This document shows positions 33,830-43,492 of a DNA stretch of 64,000 bases, one piece after another; the stretch's first letter is position 1; every line of letters starts with the position of its first letter. The translations under genes were made by a program, and so were the position numbers. Origin of the DNA: Turritopsis dohrnii (taxonomy: Eukaryota > Cnidaria > Hydrozoa > Anthoathecata > Oceaniidae); contig BQMF02000590.1 of NCBI GenBank assembly GCA_027922465.2, positions 62,001-126,000 on the forward strand. The letters are read 5' to 3'. The notes beneath the pieces were generated by a model. It had not been told where the DNA came from, searched no databases, and saw only the letters and a list, made by a program, of their open reading frames with translations.

Positions 33830-34165
33830 CTAGCGACGAGGTTTAGCGCCACAGAATTGCCTTCCATGATTCTTTTCAGATTGTTTGAGCCCCTTCGGTC
33901 TGACAAAGGCTTCTCTAGAACTCCAACCATAACCCTTTAATTCAACGCAAAGTCTTGCAGGCAACCACGTCTTATATAAATTTCCTGTTTTGTCTTGGAC
34001 CTCTGCATACATAGCTGTTCCAGAACCAAATTCAGATGCAGGTGTGTCTATCTCACCTACAGATTTAACATGATAAATCACGTTTTCAGTTAGCTCTCTC
34101 CACTTTATGATTGGAACAATTTGTTCCATGTGTTGTTCAAATGTTTCAACTGTTGGTAATTTCAT
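33830..34165 (-). CDS. Small Polinton-1 protein of unknown function
   Basis: 111 residues, MKLPTVETFEQHMEQIVP.... It contains a segment typical of small Polinton/parvovirus-associated proteins, where a YHVKSVGEIDT strand is followed by MYAEVQDKTGNLYKTWLPARL. That pattern is compatible with a small beta-barrel, perhaps ssDNA-binding; this is inference. It faces the integrase tail to tail (gap 48 bp). A promoter-like block stands about 27 bases upstream. Confidence 0.6.
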   Translation of the reverse strand: MKLPTVETFEQHMEQIVPIIKWRELTENVIYHVKSVGEIDTPASEFGSGTAMYAEVQDKTGNLYKTWLPARLCVELKGYGWSSREAFVRPKGLKQSEKNHGRQFCGAKPRR

Positions 34166-34191
34166 TGTCTCTTTTTTTGTCTATTATACTT

Positions 34192-34210
34192 GTGATCATA
34201 TCTTTTTATA
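34192..34210 (-). promoter_or_regulatory. Candidate Polinton-1 promoter element, second copy
   Basis: On the minus strand: TATAAAAAGATATGATCAC, matching the polB upstream block at 31457-31476 except for one base and one gap. Confidence 0.5.
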
Positions 34211-34897
34211 TCATTTATCACTTTTTATATATTTCCCCATAGGGCGAAATATATGTTAAAACCGGCATTTTCTTCTCCTTATCCTCCTCCTCCTCCTTTT
34301 CGTTCACTTTTATAGCCGCGCATTTGAGGTTTGAATAATACAGGCTAGTGAAAGCGTTTAATGTGATAGAGAGGCCCTCACCGTCTCTCTCTCCTGTTGA
34401 AGTTTAGCGTGCAGCAGTGAGAGTGAATTGCTGTCAGAAATCCAAATCAATCGGAGGACTTGGAATTTTATTGTTAGTCTTCCCAATACTTTTATTATTC
34501 CTTTAATATTATTATTTTATATTTGTGTTTGGTGTGTTGTTTAAGACACTTGCCACTTGTTAGATTGGTGTGCATGAACAGTGCTCTGCCAACAACCCCT
34601 TACACAGTGCCATTTGTGTACTGGTGTAGTCGTATGACACTTGCCACTAGTTCAGTCGGTGAGCATTTCTGTGTTAGACCACCGAAAGTACCAGGCAAAT
34701 TTATTTACTTACCTGCAAGAGCGGTTAAAAAACTTTCCACGCAAAGTGCGTGATTACAACATATTCCTGCAGCAAATAGCGCAGTTGATTTAAACTTTCC
34801 ACTTTATAGTGGGCGATCTATATTTACGCTTGTTTAAAGCAAACAAGCTTTCCACACACTAGATTGAAAGAATAAAGTGACTTAGCCGACAAACGAA
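34211..34897. other. Junction of Polinton-1 and second Helitron-like element
   Basis: Contains a TCC microsatellite (about 34,278-34,300) and a TC run. The segment GACACTTGCCACT appears twice about 95 bp apart (about 34,545 and 34,638). A short frame at 34,523-34,753 spans these repeats and is probably not a gene. The element border was not resolved. Confidence 0.4.
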
Positions 34898-37056
34898 ATG
34901 GCAGAAACAAACTTTACCAAAATAATTTTTGGCAATTTCCACCAAGGGGATTCAAAATTTGGAGGCTCTGCTGGCAAGCAATGTTCATGCATGTCACTAA
35001 TGTCTATAACTTGGACTTGCGTAAGAAAAATATCGATATGGAAGGATGTTGACTTAGATTTTGTTTTGAATCAGGGTAATGGGCTGTATGAGAAAACTCA
35101 AATATCTAGAACCTTGTATGTCGATGAGTTACCTTCAGAAATTGAAATTGAATATAGTGGTGTTATTTTACATGCAAATTTTGTTTGCATTACTGATGGG
35201 TATGCTAATGCTATTACTGATGGAAACACTAATGATGCATTTACATTTTTAAATGAGGATCTTTTTTACAGTAATGATATATCAGGTGCCATACTTTTTA
35301 TTGAGGGTTACTGTATTGCATTATTAAAAGATTTCAATAGAAATATTTATTTATTTGATTCACACAGTAGAAATAGCCAAGGACTTCCAGAAGCAGAGGG
35401 AACATCTATATTAATGAGGTTTTTATCTGTTGAGTGTGCCAAGCAATATATTTTTTCAACTTACGGTTACTCAATATATTTTCAAATTGTTTATGTGAAA
35501 ATTACGCCTCTAAGTGTTGCAGAGAAAAAAGCACTTGATAAATACTTTAGTAAGTTTAAGAGATCAATATCATATGAAAAGAAGGGAAGAAAGGTCAAGC
35601 AGGACCATTATCAAAGAAATTCTGAAATAATCAAAGAAAAAAGACAAGAATATTATGGGGAACATTCTAAGACAATAAAGGAAAACAAGAAACGCCATTA
35701 TGAAAGAAATTGTAAGACGATAAAGGAAAACAAGAAAAGCCATTATGAAAGAAATAGTAAGACGATAAAGGAAAACAAGAAAAGCCATTATGAAAGAAAT
35801 AGTAAGACGATAAAGGAAAACAAGAAAAGCCATTATGAAAGAAATAGTAAGACGATAAAGGAAAACAAGAAAAGCCATTATGAAAGAAATTGTAAGACAA
35901 TAAAGGAAAACAGGAAAAGCGATTATGAAAGAAATAGTAAGACGATAAAGGAAAACAAGAAAAGCCATTATGAAAAAAATTCAGAAAAAGTAAAAGCAAA
36001 AAGAAAACAACAGTATCAAAATTATTCAGGGACAATTAAAAAACATAAGAAAGATCACAGAATGAGTGTTGGTCAGCAGGGTTTAGATCCTTATTCAAGA
36101 GTCAAAAAATTTAAAGACTCCATTGTTGAAGGGCCATATTATGTATGCGTGTCATGTAATCGGTGCCTTTACAAAAGATCTGTTAAAATCTATTGTGAAG
36201 AAAAGTATACAAAAAAGGGTTTTAACCCTAAATGTAGTCCATCAATATCCTTTGATGATTCACTATATATATGTAAAACATGTGATAAGAAATTGTGTAG
36301 GAAAGAAATACCTTGCCAAAGTGTTAGCAATAAACTAGAATTGTTTGATTTGCCAATGCATTTTCAGGATTTAAATAAACTTGAACGCATTGTAATTTCC
36401 CAACGAATATTATTTGCAAAGGTTCGAATTATGCCAAAGGGTCAATTTCCTAAAATTAAGGGAACTGTTTGTAATATTCCTATTGAAACGGACATTGTTT
36501 GTAATACTTTGCCTAGGAATATTAATGATAGTGGTGTCATCTTTATGAAATTGAAAAGGAAATTATCCTATAGTTCTCATGTTATTGCAGAATCAGTTAG
36601 GCCTGAATTGGTGCTTTCCCTTTTACAATATTTTAAGGCTGCTAATCATCTATACAAAGATGTTGATATACAGGATGTCATTTCAGCCAGAGATGATGCT
36701 TTTGAAGTAAAATATATTGATGATGAAGATGATATAGATTTTAATATTATACAAAATAAGTCTGAGGATTATCCCAGCATCAATTTTGTTGATGATAAAG
36801 ATGTTCTATTGATTAAGTGCAAATACGAAGTTGATGATTTTGAAGATAATGACCCCTTGGATGAACATCGACTTAACTGTGTAGAAACTACGTTGATATC
36901 TAAATGCCCACATGTTGTCGCTGATGATGAAAATATCATAATTGCACCAGGCCAAGGAAAAGCACCTGTAAATATTTTGAAAGATGAATTTGTTGAAGAA
37001 CTTGCTTTCCCAGATTTATTTCCATCAGGAAAGTTTGGTTATGATGATGATGTACG
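34898..37056 (+). pseudogene. Helitron-like 2, N-terminal part, truncated
   Basis: ATG at 34898. FHQGDSKFGGSAGKQCSCMS is the Cys-protease-like block, and YLFDSHSRN supplies the D-x-H, as in copy 1. Here the two are uninterrupted. A 15-residue tandem repeat region follows (35663-35977). Then come a GPYYVCVSCNRCLYKRS zinc segment, YICKTCDKKLC, the DUF-like PKGQFPKIKGTVCN block, and the start of the Helitron N domain (FVEELAFPDLFPSGKFGYDD). Homology to copy 1 stops at about 37,056, where a G-rich run starts. The open frame continues to 37,246 in unrelated sequence. No 2A peptide is visible upstream of the start. The HUH and helicase regions are absent. Confidence 0.75.
35663..35977 (+). repeat. 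Seven 45-bp coding tandem repeats in Helitron-like 2
   Basis: About seven units encode variants of NSKTIKENKKSHYER (15 residues), strongly basic and probably helical. Some adjacent units are identical at the DNA level, so expansion is recent. The opposite-strand open frames here are shadows of this repeat. Confidence 0.85.
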
Positions 37057-37534
37057 GGGGTGGGGGGGCAGATGTTGTTTTTCTATAGTAAAGTCTTGTA
37101 TTTTCTTAAAAAAGCGCTCCGATTTTTTTTCACCCTCCGTTGCGGATGTTGTGACTAAATTCTATAGATTGAGACCACCGTTTTGTCAAAAGTTGCGCAT
37201 GCGTACATGTGTACATGACGTCAGAGTGGTATTGTTTTCTGTTTGAAATGGTTTGCAGGTGGTATGTTTTGAAGTATAACCTATAGTCGGCATATTGTTG
37301 ATTACTGGTTGACAGGTGTAGAATGTATTACAATAGGTTATGATTCATTGTTTATTTTTAAAAGTTCGTGTTACAATGAAAGTAGAAACATAACAAGTAA
37401 ATATTGATATATAACCATAGTAACCGTGAGTAAATATAATTTTCATAAGAAAAAAAATTAAAACCAAATTAAAAATAAAATTATTCCCCATACAATCATA
37501 AATACAATTAAAAATATTTCTTCACATTCCATAT
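37057..37534. other. Left end region of the virus-like element
   Basis: Begins with a G-rich run and is non-coding. It contains the alternating CGCATGCGTACATGTGTACA stretch (37,196-37,215). If the element has terminal inverted repeats, this should be the left one; the right copy is beyond the window. Confidence 0.4.
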
Positions 37535-38134
37535 TTAATTACTTTTTCTTTGAATTACAGGTTTTATGTCGTTAAAATTAAGTGTTTCCAATAATAAGTG
37601 TGTTGATTTATGTAGTTTTTGTTTTTCCATAAATTCCAAGGGATCCTTTTGAAGTTGTTCATTCACTGTTTTAAGGCAGTCGTCGTCGCTTTTTCCAGGC
37701 ATAAATAGAATACCTGAAAGGAAAATCTCAGTTTTTACTTCATTATTAATGGTGTGTGGACAGTACGGATGACCACGGTAGTGAAAAATTAACTTGCTAT
37801 TGCAATAATCACAAAAACATGATTCACATGCCTGTGAATTTAAAAAATTCTCAGGTTTTAATGATTGTAAACAAACATGGCATTTTGCAATGAGGTTATT
37901 CCTTTTTAAGGTGTCCCACAGTTGTAGAGTTGCACTATTTGTAATACCAAAAAGTTCCTCTTCATCATCCTCTTCATCCTCTTCGTTTCCATTCCCTTTT
38001 TCCTTTTTTGATATAAAGTATGATGCGTGAAAACGACATTGTTTCTTTGTTTTATCATCTGCCTGACAAAATTCATTGACAGTGACAATTTCTTCTTCTT
38101 CCTGGTTTGTTAGTTTTGTCAAGATTGTTCCCAT
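37535..38134 (-). CDS. Zinc-ribbon-type protein, main part
   Basis: 199 residues from an ATG at 38134. Two Cys groups, KCHVCLQSL and ACESCFCDYCNSK, then a GHPYCPH motif, suggest a treble-clef/zinc-ribbon fold, preceded by an acidic run. The frame at 38073-38300 upstream, also Cys-rich, overlaps it by 62 nt in another frame, so the two may be one protein separated by a +1 shift or two overlapping genes. It is the only clear minus-strand gene of the element and lies next to its left end, so it may be an early regulator (inference). Confidence 0.6.
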   Translation of the reverse strand: MGTILTKLTNQEEEEIVTVNEFCQADDKTKKQCRFHASYFISKKEKGNGNEEDEEDDEEELFGITNSATLQLWDTLKRNNLIAKCHVCLQSLKPENFLNSQACESCFCDYCNSKLIFHYRGHPYCPHTINNEVKTEIFLSGILFMPGKSDDDCLKTVNEQLQKDPLEFMEKQKLHKSTHLLLETLNFNDIKPVIQRKSN

Positions 38135-38300
38135 TGTTTTTTTGTTTAAGGTAATACTTTAGTAATTCCGTTCTGTCAATAACTGGTACTGGTAGATATT
38201 GACAACAGTAATTACACCGTTTATCTCGATTTAAATAATAACTTAGTTGTATTTCTTTTGGTGTGTCAACCTCATCGTTCTGTGTAATTTCACCTGACAT
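38073..38300 (-). CDS. Short Cys-rich ORF overlapping the zinc-ribbon gene
   Basis: 75 residues, MSGEITQNDEVDTPKEIQLS..., with DKRCNYCCQYLPVP, a Cys cluster that would suit the N terminus of the following frame. Just before the downstream ATG the sequence reads CAAAAAAACAATGG, an A-run suitable for slippage or for an assembly indel. The last about 20 residues are in the shadow of the downstream gene. Confidence 0.45.
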   Translation of the reverse strand: MSGEITQNDEVDTPKEIQLSYYLNRDKRCNYCCQYLPVPVIDRTELLKYYLKQKNNGNNLDKTNKPGRRRNCHCQ

Positions 38301-38592
38301 CTGTATTTATGTGTTTGCCACTTTCGCTTGTTTTATTAACTTCGTTTTGTTGTGTAATGTCACCTGTCACCTGTCACCTGTATTTATTTGTTATGGTACC
38401 TTCGTTAATACTTTTTTTGTAACTAATGAAAGTAAATAAAAAACATACGTTTTCATTTATATATTATTTAATCACGCGTGTGTAAATACTTTACTTATTT
38501 GTTTCTATTGTTTTAAAACACTATAAAAAGGGTGAAATTTGGAACCAAAAAGACATAATCAATTGTAGAACATAGTTGTGTGTCAACTAATT
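38301..38592. other. Divergent intergenic region of the virus-like element
   Basis: Between the minus-strand zinc gene and the plus-strand gene series, so likely a bidirectional promoter. TCACCTG repeats occur at about 38,360-38,380, and a TATAAAAAGG box lies at 38,522-38,531, about 60 bases before the ATG at 38593. Confidence 0.45.
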
Positions 38593-39951
38593 ATGTCAAG
38601 TATAATGGATGTTGCTGACGAAGTAGGTGTAGTTAATATGAATACACAAATGACAAAAGCACGTAAACATTTTGCAATTACAAAAGCAATATGGGATAAA
38701 TTAACTGAAAGTGAAAGATTAACTACTTTAAATAAATACAAACAAGAAGTTGGTGGAAAAAATAATGTAAAAAAGAAGACAAAGAAGGGAAAAAAGATTG
38801 TTGTTGCTGATGATGATGATGATGATAATGATAATATTGACATTGATTTTAAGAATGATGATAATGATGTTGACGGTAGTGATGACGAGGACAATGGTAA
38901 TGATGATAATGAGGACAATATTGTTGTTGTTAAAAAGAAGAAAGTTGTTAAAAAGGGAGGAAGTGGTAAAAGAAATAGTAAAAAAAGAAAAAGAGTTGTT
39001 GTAGTAGACGATTCTGATGATGACGTTGATGATGTCAATGATGATGATGATGATGATAATGTCGTTACAGTCAACAAAAAAGGAGGTGTTGGTGAGTCTG
39101 TAGTAATTAAAAAGAAAGCAAAACGTCAAAATATTTTTGATGAAAACGGAAATGTTGCTCAGTCTTTTGTTATGTCTGAACAATTAAAAGTAACTGATAA
39201 GTCTATTGATGTTGACTTAATAGTTGGGTCTAATTACTTTGATGATAATGTTGAGGTTCCTGGTTCCGTTTTTGATACTTCTATCGGACGGAAAGAAACA
39301 CCTTTTAGAACATTGTTTGCTTTAAAAAATGCGTATAAGTGTAAGGCAAAAAAAGATGGTCAGTTATTTTATATGTGTGAAGCATATATTATTGCGCAAA
39401 TTGTTGAAGTTACGGAAGATTGTTATATAACACAGGATAATAAAGATTCTTTCGTTGATTTAGTTAAATTTGTTTTTAACCCTGCTACTAAAAAATATGA
39501 TAAGGTTGTTGTTAAGGGTAAAATAATTTTGTTTACTGACAAAGACAGACAATTTGTTGACGATCTTGGTCAATGTATTCCAGCAGGTGTGAAAATGTCA
39601 GCACCTAACTTGTTAAAACAAGAGTTGTTTTTGGAAAAGCTAAACAAATCATTAAATGTTAATCCTTATGTATTTTCTTTTGCTCCGCAATGTGATCGTA
39701 CACATAAATTAAATACGTACATGAAGTCTGTGCATATAAAACAATTACAACATTCATCATTATTGAGTAACATATGCGGTGGATTGACAACACAGCAGCT
39801 GTTGGATATGGAATATGATGACGACAATGACGAGTTAAAATTAAAACGAATTTCGGCACTGTATGGTGAAATGAAGAAATTGTCGAATATCTGGAACAAA
39901 CTGTTGACAGAAAACGGCAGTAAATTAAATCGAGGAGAAGTAACTGAATAA
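38593..39951 (+). CDS. Acidic/basic low-complexity protein, possible DNA-binding
   Basis: 452 residues from ATG 38593. The N-terminal 170 residues alternate Asp/Asn runs with Lys-rich blocks such as KKRKR and KKKTKKGKK, which could act as nuclear signals. The C-terminal 270 residues look globular (GRKETPFRTLFALKNAYKC, then VVVKGKIILFTDKDRQFVDDLG) and may be an OB-like nucleic-acid-binding domain; that is inference. Candidates are ssDNA-binding or terminal protein, but nothing confirms either. Confidence 0.6.
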   Translation: MSSIMDVADEVGVVNMNTQMTKARKHFAITKAIWDKLTESERLTTLNKYKQEVGGKNNVKKKTKKGKKIVVADDDDDDNDNIDIDFKNDDNDVDGSDDEDNGNDDNEDNIVVVKKKKVVKKGGSGKRNSKKRKRVVVVDDSDDDVDDVNDDDDDDNVVTVNKKGGVGESVVIKKKAKRQNIFDENGNVAQSFVMSEQLKVTDKSIDVDLIVGSNYFDDNVEVPGSVFDTSIGRKETPFRTLFALKNAYKCKAKKDGQLFYMCEAYIIAQIVEVTEDCYITQDNKDSFVDLVKFVFNPATKKYDKVVVKGKIILFTDKDRQFVDDLGQCIPAGVKMSAPNLLKQELFLEKLNKSLNVNPYVFSFAPQCDRTHKLNTYMKSVHIKQLQHSSLLSNICGGLTTQQLLDMEYDDDNDELKLKRISALYGEMKKLSNIWNKLLTENGSKLNRGEVTE

Positions 39952-40026
39952 ATATTTATATTATGACTATTTACTTGTTATTATTTTAGTGATAATTAAT
40001 GAATTAAATATTTACAACAATCAATT

Positions 40027-40794
40027 ATGGTAGATATTAATAGTTTTAATGGTGTTATGATTAAATATTGTGGCTTATGTAAGAAAAAGTATGAGACATT
40101 CGATAATTTGGAAACGATAATCCATCACTTTGAAGTGCAACATAAAGATAAAGAGGTTGATAGTCAATTATATCGAGTCGTTTATTCACTTAATAAGTCA
40201 CTTGTAAAGAAACGTTTTTCATGTTTTGTCTGTGGATCAATATTTAAAAGTAATAGACACTTGACGATTCATAATCTATTGTATCATTTTCAATTATTAT
40301 TTACAAACACTAGCGATATATATATGTTGCATAAACGGTCAATACAATTAGCTAGTATTGATATTATAAATTTAATATTTGATAGACAATTGGTGCATAA
40401 TCAACATGGTCAATTATTTAATTGGAAAGATCCAAGTATTGTGCATGTATTTTTATTATTGTGTATGAAAGTATTTTCACGTGATGTTATTATCAAACAA
40501 TTGCAATTAACCATTCCTGCAATAATAAATTTTAAACTTCAAACGGAGGCTGGAATTATAAATCAAACAATAGTTCGTGATGAAGATGGAAATCGAACTG
40601 GTGTAGAATATTCACCCGTGAGAAACTTTTCCAGTATGGTATATACTCACAGTGCATGGAAATCAATACATCATTTGTTACTTTCTGATATAAATCAACG
40701 TATTTTACATTCAAATTTTGAGAAGGGCTATAATTTTTATTTTCATAAATTTCAATATTTACGTTGTCATTTATTTCTTGGTGATGTATTTTAA
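40027..40794 (+). CDS. Two-finger C2H2-like protein
   Basis: 255 residues. Two zinc-finger-like units near the N terminus: YCGLCKKKYETF...HHFEVQH (residues about 14-39) and FSCFVCGSIFKSNRHLTIH...H (about 61-85). The remainder is hydrophobic/aromatic-rich and unknown. Probably a DNA- or RNA-binding regulator of the element. Confidence 0.6.
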   Translation: MVDINSFNGVMIKYCGLCKKKYETFDNLETIIHHFEVQHKDKEVDSQLYRVVYSLNKSLVKKRFSCFVCGSIFKSNRHLTIHNLLYHFQLLFTNTSDIYMLHKRSIQLASIDIINLIFDRQLVHNQHGQLFNWKDPSIVHVFLLLCMKVFSRDVIIKQLQLTIPAIINFKLQTEAGIINQTIVRDEDGNRTGVEYSPVRNFSSMVYTHSAWKSIHHLLLSDINQRILHSNFEKGYNFYFHKFQYLRCHLFLGDVF

Positions 40795-40863
40795 CATATA
40801 TTATATATATTACGTTTTGTTTTGTTCTCATTATAGTAAAGTAGTTAAATAAATGTGATTATT

Positions 40864-41175
40864 ATGGATGATAATGATGATACGTCAATTGTAATCTCTG
40901 TATGCCCTGCATCTTATCAATTATACCTTATGTGTTTACAAAAGTATATGACCAATACGTATGGTGCGTATACCTTCACTGTCTTCGTTGCTATAAAGTT
41001 TTGGGAATCGTCACCATTTTGCAGAACAGTTTTTGATGAATTGAAATCAGCAATTAGACATTGTTTGATTTCAAATAACTTTTACATGTTAATTTATGAA
41101 GAACAATATTATGCATTCTCTAACTTTGACAATTTTTTAGTTGATCATTATTCAATTAATAACAATGAACAATAA
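40864..41175 (+). CDS. Small paralogue family protein, copy 1
   Basis: 103 residues from ATG 40864 (MDDNDDTSIVISVCP...). Contains KFWESSPFCRTVFDELKSAI, an instance of the element's recurring W-x(6)-R-x-[FY]-[FY]-type motif, here in its most degenerate form (V-F in place of the aromatic pair). It overlaps the next gene's ATG by 11 nt, a tight viral-type arrangement. Function unknown. Confidence 0.5.
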   Translation: MDDNDDTSIVISVCPASYQLYLMCLQKYMTNTYGAYTFTVFVAIKFWESSPFCRTVFDELKSAIRHCLISNNFYMLIYEEQYYAFSNFDNFLVDHYSINNNEQ

Positions 41176-41989
41176 GCCAGCTACAGCAGACAAAACAATA
41201 ACAGGAAAAGAAGAAGTGGAAATGATTGCTGTTCCTATTTTTACGCCGTCAACACCACGTAGGAAACAAAGAGCGATTAACAACAATGACGGTGAAATTT
41301 TGAAGATTCAATTATCACAAAATGATTTGTTGAATCGCTTTTGCCAACAAGAGTTTGAAAAGTGTCGACAATTTAAGGCGTTATTTAATGGATATAATCA
41401 TGCCAAAAGAGGTGTGAAATACATTGATGGTGATTATTTTGCATTCTGTAAGGAATGTGAATGCGTTCTGGTAAGGAATAAAGCAACAGCAACTGATGAA
41501 TTTCAACATATTGTTTACCGTGCTACAAAGACACAGAATGGAAGTGATGTTGACAGTGATTGCGGTGGGTATGCTATTGTTGATAAAGAAGCTATGTATT
41601 TCACTGATTGTCCTTTAGTTAAGGGAGATGACGGTGATACAAATAATGGGTACGAAGCTTACGTCGATTCAACGGTTTTACTTATGTCATTTATTAATGA
41701 CAAATTAGTTAAGTCGTTGAAGGATGAAAATATCTTCGTGTATGTTAAGTTACCTGTTGGTGAGATTGTGGAAGATGTTGTATTTATGGAGTATCGATCA
41801 AACCAACATTATTATTCAAACCCACCACATAGTTATTTATGTGGATTGATGACAGGTACAAGTGTGTCTGTTTCTAAACGACATGTGCATGATGAGTCCC
41901 TGATTGTTTATTTTAAAGCAATGATGAATGAGTTTTTAGATGAGTATTTTTCTTGTAATAATAATATGAAAAGACGACGTATTCGTTAA
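41165..41989 (+). CDS. Uncharacterised virus-like-element protein
   Basis: 274 residues from ATG 41165 (MNNKPATADKTITG). Contains a single CXXC-type pair (FAFCKECECVLV) in an otherwise mixed alpha/beta-looking sequence, and a basic end (KRRRIR). No family recognised. The 41141 in-frame start would overlap the previous gene more and is less likely. Confidence 0.55.
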   Translation: MNNKPATADKTITGKEEVEMIAVPIFTPSTPRRKQRAINNNDGEILKIQLSQNDLLNRFCQQEFEKCRQFKALFNGYNHAKRGVKYIDGDYFAFCKECECVLVRNKATATDEFQHIVYRATKTQNGSDVDSDCGGYAIVDKEAMYFTDCPLVKGDDGDTNNGYEAYVDSTVLLMSFINDKLVKSLKDENIFVYVKLPVGEIVEDVVFMEYRSNQHYYSNPPHSYLCGLMTGTSVSVSKRHVHDESLIVYFKAMMNEFLDEYFSCNNNMKRRRIR

Positions 41990-42248
41990 TATATATGTAC
42001 AACAATATACTGTTATTGTTATATTTAAAATTGGTTAATGATTAGTTTTGTTTGTAATGTGTTTATTTAAAAATGAATAATTACTTTGAAATGAAATATA
42101 TGGATGTCCTTCCTTTGGAAAATATATTCATTTGTTTTGTTTGTCATTGTTTGTCATTGTTTGTTACGTACTAACAATGTGCTATTTGCATAAATAATAA
42201 AACATATCATTATTATGTTTTTAGATATAATATAAATCAACAATTGTA

Positions 42249-42728
42249 ATGAATTATCGCAAGTGGATTTTAACAATATTGGATTTTTCACATATTGCTG
42301 ATGCACAATTTCTATTTGTGTTGGTGATTGCTGCATTATACGATGAGAAAATAAGTCGGCAAAAGATGTATCAATTAAGAATAAAGTTAATGTTTCCAGA
42401 GGAAAGAGACTGTTCGGTAAAAGAATATTGGGCATTGGATGAGAATCTTCGTAATTTTTTCATTAACCTATTTAATGATATCAAAAGTAGAAACTTGAAA
42501 AGTGTTGATATTGATTTATATAATATTCAATATTGTTTGTGTAAACGTAATATTCTTGTTGATGCACGATTCTTTAATTTGTTGACAATGTATGAAACAC
42601 AATGGGTTATGTATTATACACATTTACTTTATGTCAAAGGTGTTGAAAAACGGTACTTAATGACCGTTGAGCAGTATGTAAGGACACATATGTTACATCA
42701 TTTATTTAAATTGTCATATGATGTTTGA
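42249..42728 (+). CDS. Small paralogue family protein, copy 2
   Basis: 159 residues. Carries KEYWALDENLRNFFINLFNDI (about residues 60-80), the same W...R.[FY][FY]..L..[DE]I motif seen in the 40,864, 42,805 and 49,694 proteins. Hydrophobic N-terminal helix (FLFVLVIAALY). Function unknown. Confidence 0.55.
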   Translation: MNYRKWILTILDFSHIADAQFLFVLVIAALYDEKISRQKMYQLRIKLMFPEERDCSVKEYWALDENLRNFFINLFNDIKSRNLKSVDIDLYNIQYCLCKRNILVDARFFNLLTMYETQWVMYYTHLLYVKGVEKRYLMTVEQYVRTHMLHHLFKLSYDV

Positions 42729-42804
42729 ATTATACTATATATAAATATAAATATTATGTAAATGTGTTATATAAAATTGTAAATTCCTGTTTCATTTAGT
42801 GGTG

Positions 42805-43293
42805 ATGATTAGAAATATTATAAGATATGTTATAATTGTTATCGTCTCCATTATTCTGTTTTTAAAACAACCTCATGTTGATCACATGTATCTTTTAATA
42901 ATATTAACATATGTGTTTTTAATTTTAAGAATAATGAAATACTTTCAAAAGAAACAAGTGGGTAATCCATATTGGTTGTTTGTGCTAGACGTAAGTGTAT
43001 ATACCTTTGCGTCACCGTATGAATTAAAAAATCTTTCATCTGTCGATGATATGTGGAAGCAGGAAAAAATTCGGTTATTTTATAAACAATTGCGGAAGGA
43101 AATACTCCAAATAATCGAAAGTAATGGGTATTTCACACGGGATATGCTGGAGGAGTATCCATTTCAAGAAGAGTTCTTTGATGAATGCGATGATGAAGTT
43201 AAGCATATACGATATGCAATGAAGGAAGTAAGGACTAATGATAGTAGAGATGTTAATGATTTTATTGATTATTTGCAAGATTGTTACCAATAA
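42805..43293 (+). CDS. Membrane protein, small paralogue family copy 3
   Basis: 162 residues from ATG 42805. Two N-terminal transmembrane helices (about residues 2-20 IIRYVIIVIVSIILFL and 28-45 YLLIILTYVFLIL) precede a soluble part with MWKQEKIRLFYKQLRKEI, the clearest form of the family motif. The C terminus is acidic. Possibly an envelope or membrane-associated factor; inference only. Confidence 0.55.
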   Translation: MIRNIIRYVIIVIVSIILFLKQPHVDHMYLLIILTYVFLILRIMKYFQKKQVGNPYWLFVLDVSVYTFASPYELKNLSSVDDMWKQEKIRLFYKQLRKEILQIIESNGYFTRDMLEEYPFQEEFFDECDDEVKHIRYAMKEVRTNDSRDVNDFIDYLQDCYQ

Positions 43294-43492
43294 CTTATAT
43301 ATATGGTGGTTGTTAATTATATATAAATAGTTATATAATATATATTTTTGTTTTTCTTCTTTGAGCATTTTCATGTGTTGTGTCTTCTTATATATAATAA
43401 TAAAATATTATTGTGTTTTTAATTATATATATAATTAATTGTTAAAAATATATTATATATTTTAGATGACAAAAGAAATAATTAATATATAA

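Noticed and set aside
34523..34753. 76-residue ORF before Helitron-like 2
   Set aside because: Spans two copies of a non-coding direct repeat; no sign of a protein family.
35663..35977. 45-bp repeats as CRISPR or satellite
   Set aside because: Continuous in-frame coding repeat with no spacers.
35570..36035. Minus-strand ORFs of 132 and 122 residues (hydrophobic FLVFLYRLTISF-type repeats)
   Set aside because: They are antisense shadows of the 45-bp repeat in the Helitron-like 2 ORF; composition follows the repeat only.
38120..38145. A-AAA-AAC heptamer as a -1 programmed frameshift site
   Set aside because: The -1 frame meets a stop after five codons; the downstream ORF requires +1, so the classic signal does not explain it.
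38583..39183. Minus-strand Ser-rich and Ile-rich ORFs opposite the Asp/Lys-rich gene
   Set aside because: Reverse complements of GAT/AAG runs give TCA/ATC codons; no independent coding signal.
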